DNA of 64,000 nt from Ciborinia camelliae (Eukaryota; Ascomycota; Leotiomycetes; Helotiales; Sclerotiniaceae). The stretch spans positions 248,001-312,000 of the forward strand of contig JANPYM010000019.1 of the NCBI GenBank assembly GCA_025890175.1, in the 5' to 3' direction. Below, piece by piece: positions 23,800 through 35,628 of the stretch; position 1 is the first letter of the stretch; each line of letters opens with the position of its first letter. A program made the position numbers and the translations under genes. The notes below the pieces were generated by a model. The model did not search any database. It had not been told where the DNA came from and saw nothing but the letters and a program-made list of their open reading frames with translations.

Positions 23800-23842
23800 A
23801 CTTGCGCTCGATGATCATCATTATCAAAAACCAAGCAGATCA

Positions 23843-24392
23843 CTAGGTCCTGTTATAGCCTCCGCGACCCATTGCACGTAACGTGGTCGTGTCGCGAGCA
23901 ACTGCTGCACCTTGTGCATAATTTCGTGTACACATGACGATCATATCATAGCGTCGTACCATGACTACGTGTACTCTTACTGCTTGCGTGATCATATGAT
24001 TTTGATCATCACGCAGATTTTGTATGCCTTGTTGGGCCCGTTGAAGGGTCATGAGTTCGTATCAATATCAGTCGACGTCTGTCTCGACATCAGTTTCGTC
24101 GACCATCTCCGTATAGGTCGTCTTGATCCACGTCAGGATCGTATTGCCATTCTTGTCCTTGATCATGAACGTGCCCGCGAGGTCTGTCGTGGACTTATCC
24201 ACAAGCGCAACAATACCCTTGGGCGTATGCTTGTTGGAGCCACCATTCGCACACGTGGGGCAGAACAGGATCCCGATCGTGGTTACGAACTTGTCTGGTG
24301 TGGAAACCGCGTGTTGGTCGATCCAGCTCCCTGACGTGGGCCCCCTTTTGTCTGCCTTGTCCTTGCCCTCGTAGGTCTTATAATCATCACAC
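23843..24392 (-). pseudogene. Unidentified minus-strand ORF of the viral block, broken
   Basis: One frame without a clear start runs from about 24392. It contains SWIDQHAVSTPDKF, a C-x2-C pair (FCPTCANGG), GTFMIKDKNGNTILTWIKTT and an acidic DETDVETDVD. Two close TGA codons near 24056-24066 follow, then the same frame continues as a Gln-rich helix (LQRAQQGIQNLRDD) to the stop at 23843. It lies directly downstream of the RNA polymerase relic on the same strand and could be its continuation or a separate gene. No family recognised. Confidence 0.35.
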
Positions 24393-24436
24393 GAGGTTAT
24401 TGCGCAACTAATGCAACTGCAACTATATATAGTATA

Positions 24437-26300
24437 TCATAATTTTGTATTTACACATATCGTAATTCGTTTAATCGTTTTTATAAATATACTCGATTTG
24501 TACAAAATCGTTTTATGAATTGGATTATATGCTTGCGCAATGTATACTAAACTAATGATTTTGATTGTTATTGGGAATTCGTTATATTTTGCATTATATC
24601 TTTCAGCAATTCTTTCGACATTTGTGAGGTCAACTTTATCAATATTCTCGATCAGTACCACTGCCAAGATCGATTACGTAAAAAGATTTCTGCTTACTTT
24701 CGAGTTCGCTATCAAAGCTAGGTTTGTGCAGACTTTACTTTTGAAGTTCGCATCCGATACTCGAATTATGGTTGGTGCAGGGGATCTATTTATACAGATT
24801 ATCGTGTAACAGTATTTGGATGACTTGAACAGGGTCTCGATGGCTGCGGATTTTTCGTTGACGGATCCGTACTTGGACAAATCGATCCCCCTCTGGTACA
24901 TAATCTTTGTGAGCTTGGTTATCTCAAACGAACACGTGATACTGGTCATGGCCATGCACGTCAGGGAGGCGGGGCGTGACGGGGGATGCGATCGAGAGGA
25001 CTCCCTGGTTCATAGTTACGCATATTCCCAACATCATCCCCAGCCTTATTGCATTATATAATCCGGCCACTCTATGCATGCTTATCATTATATTTATTAT
25101 TCTATGCTTGAATCTTTCAACAAACGATATCCAATACATGCAATTGATCATGACCTTGTACATTACAGTCCATGACTTCTGCTTTAATATCAGTGTATCG
25201 TATAGGACTTTATCTTTGTGCATGGATATTTTTTTGAACGTTATTGTACTGTATATCATATTATCGATTTTACGTCTCTTTATTATTGTCGGCATAATCA
25301 ATTTTACAATCCGCATTATGTCGACAATCCCATTGCTAATCCACACCCTCCTTCACTCCTTCACCAGCTCCTCCTGGCCATCATCCGATGCGGATGCGAT
25401 GATCCAGCACTCGTCGCCGTCGAAATCCGCGTTGGTCAGGGGACAGACCTCAAGAGGAACCCTGCACAATTTCTCGCCAGTTCTCGACATCTTGATCATC
25501 ATCGGGAGCGCACTATCTGGCCCTTGAGATGGACATCGACCGAATGCGACTATCTCCCCCTCTCTCAGTGTCCTTATATTGCACTTTCCATCCTTCGTCA
25601 TGTGCACAAACCTGCCCTTGACGAAGACCTCCTCTGGTAGAATGATCGTCCCCATCTCGAGCGATTCGATCTGGATGCCGCCATCCGCATGAGGATGTGG
25701 AGGAGGCGTTATCAGGAACCTCATGCTGTTAGTCGGTCGACAGCCGTTGCACGCCTTCCTCAGGATTCCCCTCTTACCCTTGAGCCTCCTGAAGCAGAAG
25801 TCGGCGACGTCTAGCGCGTTCTTGTCCCCGCCCAGAACCGCCTTGTTCATCATGAACCCGTCAGACTGCACGAGCTCGTCTCCAGCGGCATACCCGTACG
25901 GGATCATGTATGTGCCGGTGTCCGGGTCCATGGTTAGATGCCCCTTGCAGCCCCTGTGCATCCAGCACCCCTTACTGGCGTTCATCTGCTCGGCGGTGGC
26001 GGATATTGGAGTCAGATTCCTGGTCTCGATGCTGGTCCACACACACCTCACGACCTTGGGCGAGTTTATAATCGAACGTTGGGGCCGAACGACTCTCGTC
26101 GCCGAGAATATCCTCTCCTGCTCACATATGGTGTTATCTGCGCTTATGTCCATATTCGTTATTACGATCTGCCTCGTTACCCTAAAGCGAGCTTTGTCAC
26201 CAACGTACCATTAGATCAACAACACATTCGAAATGCTATACCCAACATATAATCTATCCAAAACCGTAGAGGGGGTCAAATTCGTGTATATTAGATTCGA
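24437..26300 (-). pseudogene. RNA polymerase largest-subunit (RPB1/beta'-like) relic
   Basis: The best frame (25353-26153) holds FSATRVV at residues 16-22, matching the start of the RPB1 active-site region. It also has GEIVAFGRCPSQGPDSALP ('V...R.PS....S') and the absolutely conserved NADFDGDE at residues 241-248 (25410-25433), whose Asp residues bind catalytic Mg. The frame continues past TGA (25353-25355) to about 24924, where GMMLGI and SPVTPRLT resemble the trigger-loop entry (G...G....EP.TQ.T). A frameshift near 24950 follows, then KLTKIM and a further TAA at 24674-24676. Upstream residues YVGDKARFR lie before 26153 behind a TAA at 26211-26213. Only about 130 residues separate NADFDGDE from the trigger loop, against several hundred normally, so there is an internal loss. 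Not functional. Confidence 0.85.
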
Positions 26301-26325
26301 ACTCGATGAACCCACTGAACTTTAG

Positions 26326-28149
26326 TTATACAAATGTAGATTAGTTAACAAATCGATAAAACTAATCAATACGAAATTCATAACCGCAACGAAGTTTGTA
26401 TCCTCATTTGCAGTTTTTAGTTTAAGCCTTTTTCCTTTATTTAATATCAATGCGATATTGATTGAGTTTCTGTTCCAGATCCCAATCGTGGAGACCGAGA
26501 TAAGACTAGATGTAGCGATGTTCAAGAGCATGTACGATCTCATGGCCTCGGGTATGTTCGGCCATGTGGACAAGCGTACGATTACGGAGGAGGGGTGCGC
26601 CTGGTGGACGGGTCTACCCACGAACAAGAATGCGAAGGCGAGGACGAGGTCAACCGGAGAGAATGTCGTCAAGATACCTATGACAGTCCAGGCGATAGCG
26701 CCGGGGATCAAGTTCGCGGTGTCACACGAGTACATGTTCACAGGTAGGATTGTGAGACCTGAGTATAGTTCGGTAATGGAGGAGTACATGTGCGAGACTG
26801 TAATAGAATGCACGAGCGTGAGGCTGATATCCAGGATGTACATCAACGGCGATGAGCACTCGTACGCATCCGAGATCGAGATCATCAGTGATATCACACA
26901 CGAACTGCTGAGGATGCTCTTGAACACGATGGTCTCGGTTGTAGGAAGCATACAGTCCCTGTCGAACGAGATCGACCCTGAACTCATGACGGCGATCAGG
27001 CGAGCCGAACATGCCGTTGTTGATGTCAGGGACATATCCCCGTACAAGGGCATATACATGCCCAAGACCAATGGTGTGAAGGTCTACGTGTTCTGCTACT
27101 CGTTCGGATACGTGTTCTGCTACTCGTTCGGATACGTGGTCACGGCCACCGACAACAACCTGACCGTGAGAATGCTGAAGTTCGCGTTGATCGGGACGCC
27201 GATGTATGAGTGTACAGACAGGCCCGACATCATAGTTGCGGAGATGCTCATGGACGGGACACTGGTCTACATCGATACGCTATGTGATAGTGGATAACCA
27301 GTGTCGGAGTCGAGGGAGCACGTGCCCAGGCCGGTGACGATCATGCAAAGGCCACCTATGATAGTGAGGAGGTCGTGGCACCGACCGCCACCCAAGTCCG
27401 CGATCATCATCGAGTCCACGCCCAATGACGGAGTCGTATGCGTGACCTCGTTCAGGACGCTGCGCATGAAGCCGCCCACGATCGATCTCAGGTGCACTAC
27501 TAGGATTTTGATTATAAGTTTGAATGATGTCCAGATCTCGGTTGTCGTTGCAAGTCTGAACATAGTTGAAAATATAATCTACAAAATAAACGTAGTTAGG
27601 TCTTCATTTTTTGGTTATATTAGACTGACAAACCCAAGTGAACGAATCAGTAAAAGAATGCCAAACAACGCGGATGTGATCAAGCGAGCCTTTATGTCTA
27701 TACTAAAAGATGCAGATATGAACATGGTCCTGTTCGACCTCACGTCAATGTCCTTCAGCATGCGCACAAGGATATACGAGATGGCCCAGGCATGCGCGAG
27801 TTCCATGAGAAACGTGATCGTGATGTTCGGTGCAGGGAGGTTCCAGGAGTGGAGGGAGATGAGAACCGACCAGTTCTCATATATAGCCGTGGACCCGAAC
27901 ATAGACGTGGATGTGCTGGCAAGACACTCGAGCAGGATCAACATCGTGCCGTTCGATGTGAACAAGCCCTTATCCACGCAGATATCCTCGATATCTAGGT
28001 CAAGGGGAACTATCCTCTACTGCAAGATGAAGTCCGAGGACTTCGTGGCTCGAACGAATGCCGACACAATCATGGCATCGATGGGTGTACCAGCTGTCAT
28101 CGAATTCATTTCCACCAACATTGGGCGTTTCGGTGGGAAGCGACCTTGA
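26326..28149 (+). pseudogene. Viral-type trifunctional mRNA capping enzyme relic
   Basis: One frame, read through TAA at 27295-27297, shows the three cap-forming activities in viral order. Triphosphatase: IVETEIRLD (residues 10-18 of the frame from 26458) and SEIEI (138-142), the paired Glu motifs of metal-dependent RNA triphosphatases. Guanylyltransferase: KTNG at residue 203 (27064-27075), then after the stop NDGVV and MKPPTIDL, motifs IV and V. Methyltransferase: VIVMFGAGRF and YIAVDPNID, the SAM-binding motifs. In the nucleotidyl motif the usual Asp of KxDG is Asn. An in-frame 24-bp tandem duplication follows at 27088-27135. The C-terminal methyltransferase end is missing; the last 10-15 residues are probably junction sequence. 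Chromosomal ascomycete capping enzymes are not fused this way. Confidence 0.85.
27088..27135 (+). repeat. 24-bp tandem duplication inside the capping enzyme frame
   Basis: Two identical 24-bp copies (27088-27111 and 27112-27135), each coding VFCYSFGY, immediately after the nucleotidyl-lysine motif. Because it is in frame it does not end the ORF, but it would add eight residues to a core strand of the guanylyltransferase. Confidence 0.95.
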
Positions 28150-31100
28150 TGGCGGTGAATCCATTTTGAAGATAGATAGGTAAATAAACTAGTAGTGAAA
28201 TGAGTGAATAGATAATTCTGGGTCGATTCTTTTTTTGTTAAAAATCGATTCGATTTAATTGAATAAATAAAAGAAGGGGTTTGAGGATCAATAAATAGTA
28301 AATGAGGGTTTGAACAATTAATTATACCTTTATATTGGGGAATCAGGTCACATGGTTTCCGGTCACGTGATCAGGGATCACGTGGTAAGCTATACCGCAT
28401 AGGGTATGGGGGAGTAGCATATAAGGGCAGCTGGGCTGCCACCAAATACATACTCCTTAGTCAAATCAATCTACCATAATTCTACCCTAGTACTTCCTTC
28501 CTACCGTATTACTGGCCATCCCAGGATATACGATTAATACTTTATATCTTTATATCCTTTTTTTTTAATTTGTCTATAAATTGTAAGCCGTTTGTTAAAT
28601 TTGTTATTATTTTTTATCAAATTATGGTTGATTTGATGTAAATACTGAAATACTGTAGCAAATATTGCCTGTAGCACCAGCAACTGCCAAACCCCATGGC
28701 GAGATGGTGGCTTCTTTTGATAAAACTGGATCCCTCATCAGCAATTCAAATTTGCAATATGCATCATGGTGGAGACCAAACAAATGCCTGGTATTTGTCT
28801 GTTTTTCGATTTCAAGGAGATTTTGACATTGCGAACTTCCTTACCAAAAGTACCCTACAGCAATGTGATCTGGAATACCAGTTTTATACATTTAAACATT
28901 AAACTCACAATCTTTTTCCACGATAAATCCGTCTTTTGCTTAACCTTCTTGTCACACACTTTTTTCTTTTTCTTTTTCTTTATTTAAAGCTTTGATGTCC
29001 AGAGCCTTATGGTACATGATGCTATGCAGACATATCACATTTTAACCTTACATCTAGACAAGGATAGTTACGAACGATCAGGATTAGTAGGCAAACCGGT
29101 GAGCGGCTTCTTCGAGGTACTCGATCGCGTTGACTGTTTCTAGAATCCTCGTCGTCCCTCCCCATCGTTGAGGTTGCAAAATGACACAAAGAACTTCAGT
29201 TCCATTTACTACAAAGATCTCAACACCAATTGATGGTCGATCTGTACATAGAATACCTTTTTTTCTTCTTTTTTTTGCTCTTAGATCTCTCCCTTTTTCA
29301 GTTGTGCTAATCAATACCATTACAGGTCGAATACGTCGAGAGAGATTCCGTCGTACACACCCTATTTGAGATGTTGTTTCGCAAGCATTGCGGCGAAGGA
29401 CATTGCCGTCTGAAACAATGAAGACTGCTCAAAATGATCTTGTCTGTTGCGTATCATTCCACTAGTTGCTAGTTACTGGAACCTCCAAGATTGCTTGGTT
29501 GGCTAACCTCAACACTGAGTTCAAGCCCACCAAGAACTATCGCCATACTTCAATTATTTGCACAATTGGTGTCTCGACTCTCTTCCTCGTTCCTTTGCCC
29601 CACGCTTACCCCCCATCATACATACATCCATAGGCCGCCATACAATTTAAAAAGGCGTCAACATCAACAAGAACTCACGGTAAAAGTGTGTTCTGCCTGT
29701 GCCTGTGTCTTTTTGAAAGATTCAAGTGGACATGAAAAACTTATTAGATGGCAACGTTAAGTACCTGACTTGGACCCAGTGACTATCAATCACTACTGCA
29801 TCTCTATTTAAAGATAAATGGAATTTTATTTATCTTGGTGTGTTTTATATATAGAGGGAGAGAGAGAGATATACATATATAAAACCTACAGTGTACAGTC
29901 CCATCGCACATCGCATTTATTATTTATCGCGCAACGATCTAAAGACCCTAAGACTCTCAGATAGGAGACTGGTGGTGCCAGCCGATCTTTATTATTGCAG
30001 CTCCCTTTGATATTTCCGAATTTCGCGCCGTTGCAGACGCTTGCATCCTATTCTGGTCCAAAGTCCTTCCTATGGATCAGGACGGGCGAAGCATCCATAC
30101 AGTAACTTCGTAACCAAGGTGAAAAACAGGGTTAGGGTTACAACCGCATTGAGATCGAATCTATCTCACGCACCATGATCACCCCACACTTGGGGTCAGC
30201 ACACCTTCAATTTGTACGACTACGCCTTACCCGGAGAACAAAAGCGAAACGCAGTTGCTCGCGACTCAGATACCAAGTTCGACGCATAGCGCAATCGCTT
30301 GCAGTTGAAATACCAAGTTTGAAACGAAATTTCTAGCAGCAATTCAGTGGAATATTGGCTAACGTATTTAATGAGACAGAATACCAAAGTAGTCGTTGCA
30401 AGCAGCGATGAAAGAGAGCCCCGAGGTGCCACGTCGGCCGGAAACTCACCCACAAAGGCAGATAATCGTCCACAATCATGGGTTGTACTTCAAGTGGCGA
30501 TGAGCACGTAGCGCAAGTTGTATTAGAATATATAGCCCCGTGGTATTGATATTGACTACTTTTAGTAAGCGGGAGTAAACACTCCAACTATGTTCTACAT
30601 AAATTCGGGAAGAAAACTTTATCGCGCCTCTACGCCCCATCATTATCTATATTCTCCACTCGTGATAATTATCCATTCATTTGTACATTTCTTCATATTC
30701 TACCCGCTGGTTCATCACCACGTAAGTGCCATCGTCCTGCAAATATAGCGAGCGAAAGGAGTAGATGCGGAAATATATGTATGCAAGTCTTGCTTACCTC
30801 AACGAATAATCACCATTGGGTTTTCTCTTGGGACCGCCAATTTCCCTTCAGAGAAGACAAAATTCATTGGCGGTCGATGGGGATCGATGCATCATGATTA
30901 CACTTGATTAAAAGATTCGGTTCCAGTCAAGTTATCTTGCATCACAACCAGCCAGATTTTTTCCCTATGGGATTCCAGTTTCACAAGCAATCAATCTTTA
31001 AGACACCCCGTAAAGAGTGTACTAGTCGCTCACACACTCTCGGTCTTCGCGCCAACATTGTGTAATGATCCAACTCATCTAGCACATCAATGGCCCGAAT

Positions 31101-32540
31101 TTCTTTTGCATGAGAACAAAAGCAGGTCTGAGTAGACTTCGAAGGATTGCTCCCTGGGGAGATTACAAAACCATCATTACAAGATGCTGAACTTTTCGAA
31201 ATGCCAAAGGATGGGTTGGCTGAAGAGACCACGGACAGACAATTTGCGCAGAATCAGAACTTGAAAGAGAGAAAATATCCGATGACAAAGAAGCCCCAGT
31301 TGCAAGACTACTTTCCGGCAAACTAGTGGGCAGCGGCTCAAATTCATGCTTATATTCCTAACAAATAGGATCGGGATTGGTATCAATACCTCAACGGCAT
31401 TCACCGTCTTCCACGAATCAAAACGCCTCAGCCAGTAAAGGACCTTCAATCGCGACTAGGCAAATTTTGAGCATCGAGAAAGAGGAAAGACTTCCAGCTG
31501 GGGCATCGACTGTAGAACAGGAAATATCGGATCAATTAGCAGGAAATATTGAAGAGACTAGAAAGGTCTCTGGGGAGGAGGAAGAAAAGCGCACTCGCCG
31601 GTACCACGGTCGACCTGACTCTCTTTCCCCTCGACACTTTGAAGACCCGCCTTCAATCCTCCTCCGGTTTTATTGCCTCTGGAGGCTATTTTTCAAATTC
31701 TATTAATAAGAATGTCAATTTCTAAGGCTACATGAGACAATTAAGCATTTTCCTGCCAAGTCACATTTTCTTCCAAAAGAAAGACTTATTGCGACATGTA
31801 AGGCCTTAGGCGTAGAGTGGTTTGAAGATCCTCGCAAACTCCTTCCCCGATCCTAACCGTATCTACCCAAGCAACGATCCTCCGTAATGCCATAATGTGG
31901 CAAGCAAAGGGCGTACGGAGTACACCCGACGGCAGGCCAAAGAAAGAAATGCCAATCTCGTAATAACGAACAGCGTTCAATACCCGAAGTGTTTCGCACA
32001 TATCAACAAAATCATCACTTGAAAAATGGAATCATGATCGTAAATTTACTTTCATACACACTGTAAGTCTTGCACCAATACCTGGGCTAATCTTCCAGAT
32101 ACTCTCGCACAAGCCGCAAGCTCAGAAACTCGACTCCTCTTCAACCTCCACCTCCACCTCTACCACCACCGCCATCCCTCTTGCCCATTCTCCTCAGTTA
32201 AACATAACAACGAATTCAAATACAAACACTTGCTCCCGAAAAGCGTAAGATCTCGAGCATCCCGAGTAAATTCGCCGGACAATGGGTTGAGTATGGCTGT
32301 GTGAAAGATACATGCGCTCCCAGATGAAAGACAACGCTTGACTGTTTGGCCAGTCTGTCACAGCTTAGGAATTGTGCCCTCCCCAATTGTATTAGTCGGA
32401 TTACTTGTAACAGGCGCTTGAGAGTCAGAAGAAGCTCGTCCTGATTTCAAGAATGATTTGAATCTTCCACTGCCGCCGCTGCTAGTTTCTTCTGGTTACA
32501 ATTCAATTTGATTTTCATAGATACACTCCAGGGCTGTACT
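28150..32540. other. Gene-poor DNA after the viral block
   Basis: 28336-28523 is LTR-like: TGGGG..CCCA ends, GGTCACGTGATC/GATCACGTGG palindromes, CATATAAGGGC. It has no matching target duplication and no second copy in the window. 29855-29880 is an (GA)/(TA) microsatellite. Remaining frames up to 110 codons show no family motif. Confidence 0.4.
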
Positions 32541-32545
32541 AGCTC

Positions 32546-32863
32546 GTGATGCAGGTGGGTGCAGGTGCGTTGCAACAATGCAGATACTGGGGCATTGAAA
32601 GCTTGACACTAGGGAAGGTCGCAACTGAGTTCAGAAAATTTCTCGCCAGACACGCCACCATCAAGAAAAATGTTCTGGATTACGATATGGCAACTGGGAA
32701 GGCACTAACGCCTGATCAGTCCATCAAGATGCTAAGAAACCTGGCTGTTGCGACTGATTCGAATAAGTATTTGGTACCGATACATAAAGATAACGATGTG
32801 GAAATTCCATCTTCCCGTGAGCAATGTTGCTTAATCGGGAATGTATTCCTGAGACCGTCGTGA
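32546..32863 (+). CDS. Unidentified 105-codon ORF
   Basis: Even composition and a soluble, helical protein (EFRKFLARHATIKKNVLD, DQSIKMLRNLAVATD). No intron or family recognised. It could be an exon of a larger degraded gene, since further protein-like stretches occur at 33550-33880 and 33948-34172 in different frames. Confidence 0.25.
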   Translation: MMQVGAGALQQCRYWGIESLTLGKVATEFRKFLARHATIKKNVLDYDMATGKALTPDQSIKMLRNLAVATDSNKYLVPIHKDNDVEIPSSREQCCLIGNVFLRPS

Positions 32864-32869
32864 CCGAGA

Positions 32870-35130
32870 TAAAGAAGCAAACATTTATACGGGACCGGCC
32901 ATCCTATATTTGTTAATAGAAGAATTCATAGCCACGAATAATCAAATTCACTTTCGACTTTCATATCGCATTCCCTCTCCCCCCAAAAGGTTCTGTCAAT
33001 CTGTCCCGTTTACCGAAAACTTAGAATTAAGAACAACAACTTCTTTTGACAGCCGAGATAGTAGGCCAACATCGCCACATAATGTTTCATCGCCAACATG
33101 GAGAGGAAATCCAGGTTTCCTGGCAGTCCCTCGCCCTCGATCGCGACAGAATTCCATCTGAACTCGCTATAGATGATCATATGCCTCTTAATGTTGGTCT
33201 CGTGACGGCGAGAGATCAACCAGTATCCAAGTCTCAAAGTCCTTATTCACGCGAGATGACTGCACACACAAACATCAAATCCAACGGACAGGAACGAACA
33301 CAACAAGATGGTAAGGAATCGGCATTTCCATTTTGTAATTTTCTGAATTCCTCAAGATAAGTCGATTTGTGGATGTGTGCTCTTTGCGTGTAGTTCTCCT
33401 GAGATATAAATTAACCAGAGGACAACACTCATTTCCATTAATTGGCAATAGACTACAGTCTAGATCGAGGTGTATTGAGCTAGGATTTAATAGGAACAAG
33501 AACCACTCACAAAAATTGGTAGACTACGCCAGCCATAATTCGCCATGCCTTGGTAAGATTTCAGTGTCAAGGTTCTTGTGACCCTCAGACGTGGTACCAA
33601 GTCTGCCGCGTCCCAATTACGAAGTCTGATTTATTGACCGAATTTCAATTGGCGATTCGAGAGCGTATCCTGGCCTTGATCAAGAGTATCCACGAGGAAG
33701 TACTTAAGGACCAGTCCAAGATATTTGCCAAAGCTGCCAGTACAGCTAGTTTGTCTTTGGCTTCTGGGATATACAGGGCGGACAAAAGCCGCGATTATTG
33801 GATGTTATAAGATCTACAACGGAAGAAGTTGCCAAGACGCAGAAAAATCTTGACATTGCTTTCGGTGCTGTGCTGTAATAGCACGCGTACGATGGGCACC
33901 TCCAGGAATTGTCTTGATGACATCTGCCATATGTCTCAAGCCAGGTATTGCCAAAGCGTGGTCAAAAGGGCTGTAAGGAAAGCGAGCTTGATGTCCGGGT
34001 ATTTCGGATCTATCAACCATTCAAGAAAAAGCCGCATAGAAATGCAGCTCAGTACATGCAATTCACGTTGTTGTATCCACAATCATGTCAGGAATGGACC
34101 TATGTGCCTACCCTACCCCCCACGGTTCAATATCTTGGGACCTATCAAACACCAAGGCCACTCTGCCGGTAAAATCGAGGTACACTTCCTTGTACTCCTG
34201 ACTATACCGAAACCAAGAAGTGGGAACAGCTCTACGTTGATCACCCCAAAGATAATAACGAAGATGTTTGTGATATCTGACGTGCTTTTAACCTCCTTCC
34301 TAATTATGCTAACGTGGGATATTTTCTAGGGTCCTGGTACACATGTAGATTCAAAGGCGGGTCAAAATCGAAATTCTCGATTCTGTCAACTGAATAATAA
34401 ATTATTAACCCCTCCCTCCTCCTCAGGGTCGGTTGGCTCCACCATCCCATTCTATCACGCCGGTGAAGCCAGCCAACATATCAGAAAGGTCATGGGACAA
34501 CACTACCGAGCTGTTTGATATCGTTGGGAATAAAGTCCGTCGCATTTGGTAAAACGCAGGGGCGAAAAGTTACAACTTCACAACAACCATGAGGCAGATG
34601 TGGCTGCTGGATATTTTGCTATTTGTAGGGAATATTCACCGGGCGGCGTGAATGGGAAGCCTCCAGAACGAACAACACCTGTTGGCTCAACTAGATACCT
34701 AAGTAGGTCCTCCATATATGATATAATATAAAATCCATTCATCTATCCATCCATCCATCCATTCACCTATCCATCCATCCATTCATCTATCCATCCATCC
34801 ATTACAATCAAGTCCATCACATTGATTCCGTTTGCTACCATTGCAATAACTCGTAGCGCTGCATGCGCGGTGACATTTCCAGATCGCCTCGAGCTCCTGG
34901 ATGCGCTCCGAACGGGTATGTAGCTCATGCATTGCAGTATTCAAGTTCAACTCGAAGTTTGCCATAACGTCAGGATCATGCTCAAAATTCTCGGCAAGTA
35001 ATAATACAATACAAAACAATAGAATACAAAATAGTACAAACTCCGTTGAAGAACCGGGTAGGTTCCCGGCATTCAATGGAGATGGTATCATTAACGGAAA
35101 TCTAGATCATTTATAATGAATTCCATCGGC
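32870..35130. other. Scattered protein-like stretches, no gene model
   Basis: Frames at 33550-33870 (+) and 33948-34172 (+) look like remains of one gene in shifting frames, but no motif names it. A (CATC)n run (ATCCATCCATCC) occupies about 34735-34802. Confidence 0.35.
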
Positions 35131-35136
35131 CCAATA

Positions 35137-35626
35137 CAGTACTAGACAATGGAAAAAAGCCGAAACATGCAAACACACCAAAAAAAGCGATTTTTCAACC
35201 TTTTCAATTAAATATAATTCTTTAACTATCCTATCGATTTATTTCAAATTTTATACATTTATAATTATTTATATTATAATCAATTAAAAATTAGCAAAAT
35301 ATTTTTAATAATTTTTTTCAGCTTAAACCAATTGATTGAAATTGATAAATTTTAAAAGTTCAGATTTTTAGTATTTTTGTTAGCGATTTTTAACATTTTT
35401 AGAATTTTTGAAAATTTTCGATTTTAATCTTAATTTTCAAGATCAATTAAATTTTTAAAAATAAATTTTTTTATTTTTATTTAATTTAATATAAAAATAA
35501 ATATATATTCGAAATTTTAAATTGATTTATCAAAGCATTATATAAATATTTGAAAGTGAAAAGGTTGAAAAATGACGATTTTTGGTGTGTTTTTGTGTTC
35601 AGGCTCTTTTCCATTGTGGGTCACTG
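35137..35626. mobile_element. Tc1/mariner-type MITE
   Basis: Terminal inverted repeats of about 65 bases: left CAGTACTAGACAATGGAAAA, right end the reverse complement of CAGTGACCCACAATGGAAAA. Both ends sit in a TA dinucleotide (35135-35136 and 35627-35628). CAGT-start repeats with a TA target are typical of the Tc1/mariner (pogo/Fot1) group. The 490-bp interior is A+T-rich and non-coding, so it is a non-autonomous, probably RIP-mutated copy. Confidence 0.8.
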
Positions 35627-35628
35627 TA

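Larger units (their letters stand above)
21838..28149. mobile_element. Endogenous large-DNA-virus block
   Basis: About 6.3 kb of G+C-rich DNA in which the frames are compact, intronless and in part overlapping or divergent. The recognisable proteins are an RNA polymerase largest-subunit relative, a three-domain viral-type capping enzyme and a possible TBP-like protein. Cellular ascomycete capping enzymes are separate proteins, so the fused triphosphatase-guanylyltransferase-methyltransferase order points to a nucleocytoplasmic large DNA virus or to a cytoplasmic linear plasmid. The high G+C, the TBP-like protein and the split polymerase genes favour a virus. Stops and at least one frameshift show decay. 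The lower edge joins a Helitron remnant; the upper edge lies near 28120-28150, where composition drops to host level. Confidence 0.75.

Noticed and set aside
25353..26252. Plus-strand ORFs at 25723-26252
   Set aside because: They are antisense shadows of the RPB1 relic, whose minus-strand reading has conserved catalytic motifs.
21838..28149. Origin from a yeast-type cytoplasmic linear plasmid
   Set aside because: Such plasmids also carry a fused capping enzyme and a polymerase, but they are strongly A+T-rich, are known from budding yeasts and are not known to encode a TBP-like protein. Not fully excluded without a phylogeny.
21838..28149. Cellular RPB1 and capping genes of the fungus
   Set aside because: No introns, no C-terminal heptad repeats, diverged motifs, and a fused triphosphatase-guanylyltransferase-methyltransferase that ascomycetes do not have.
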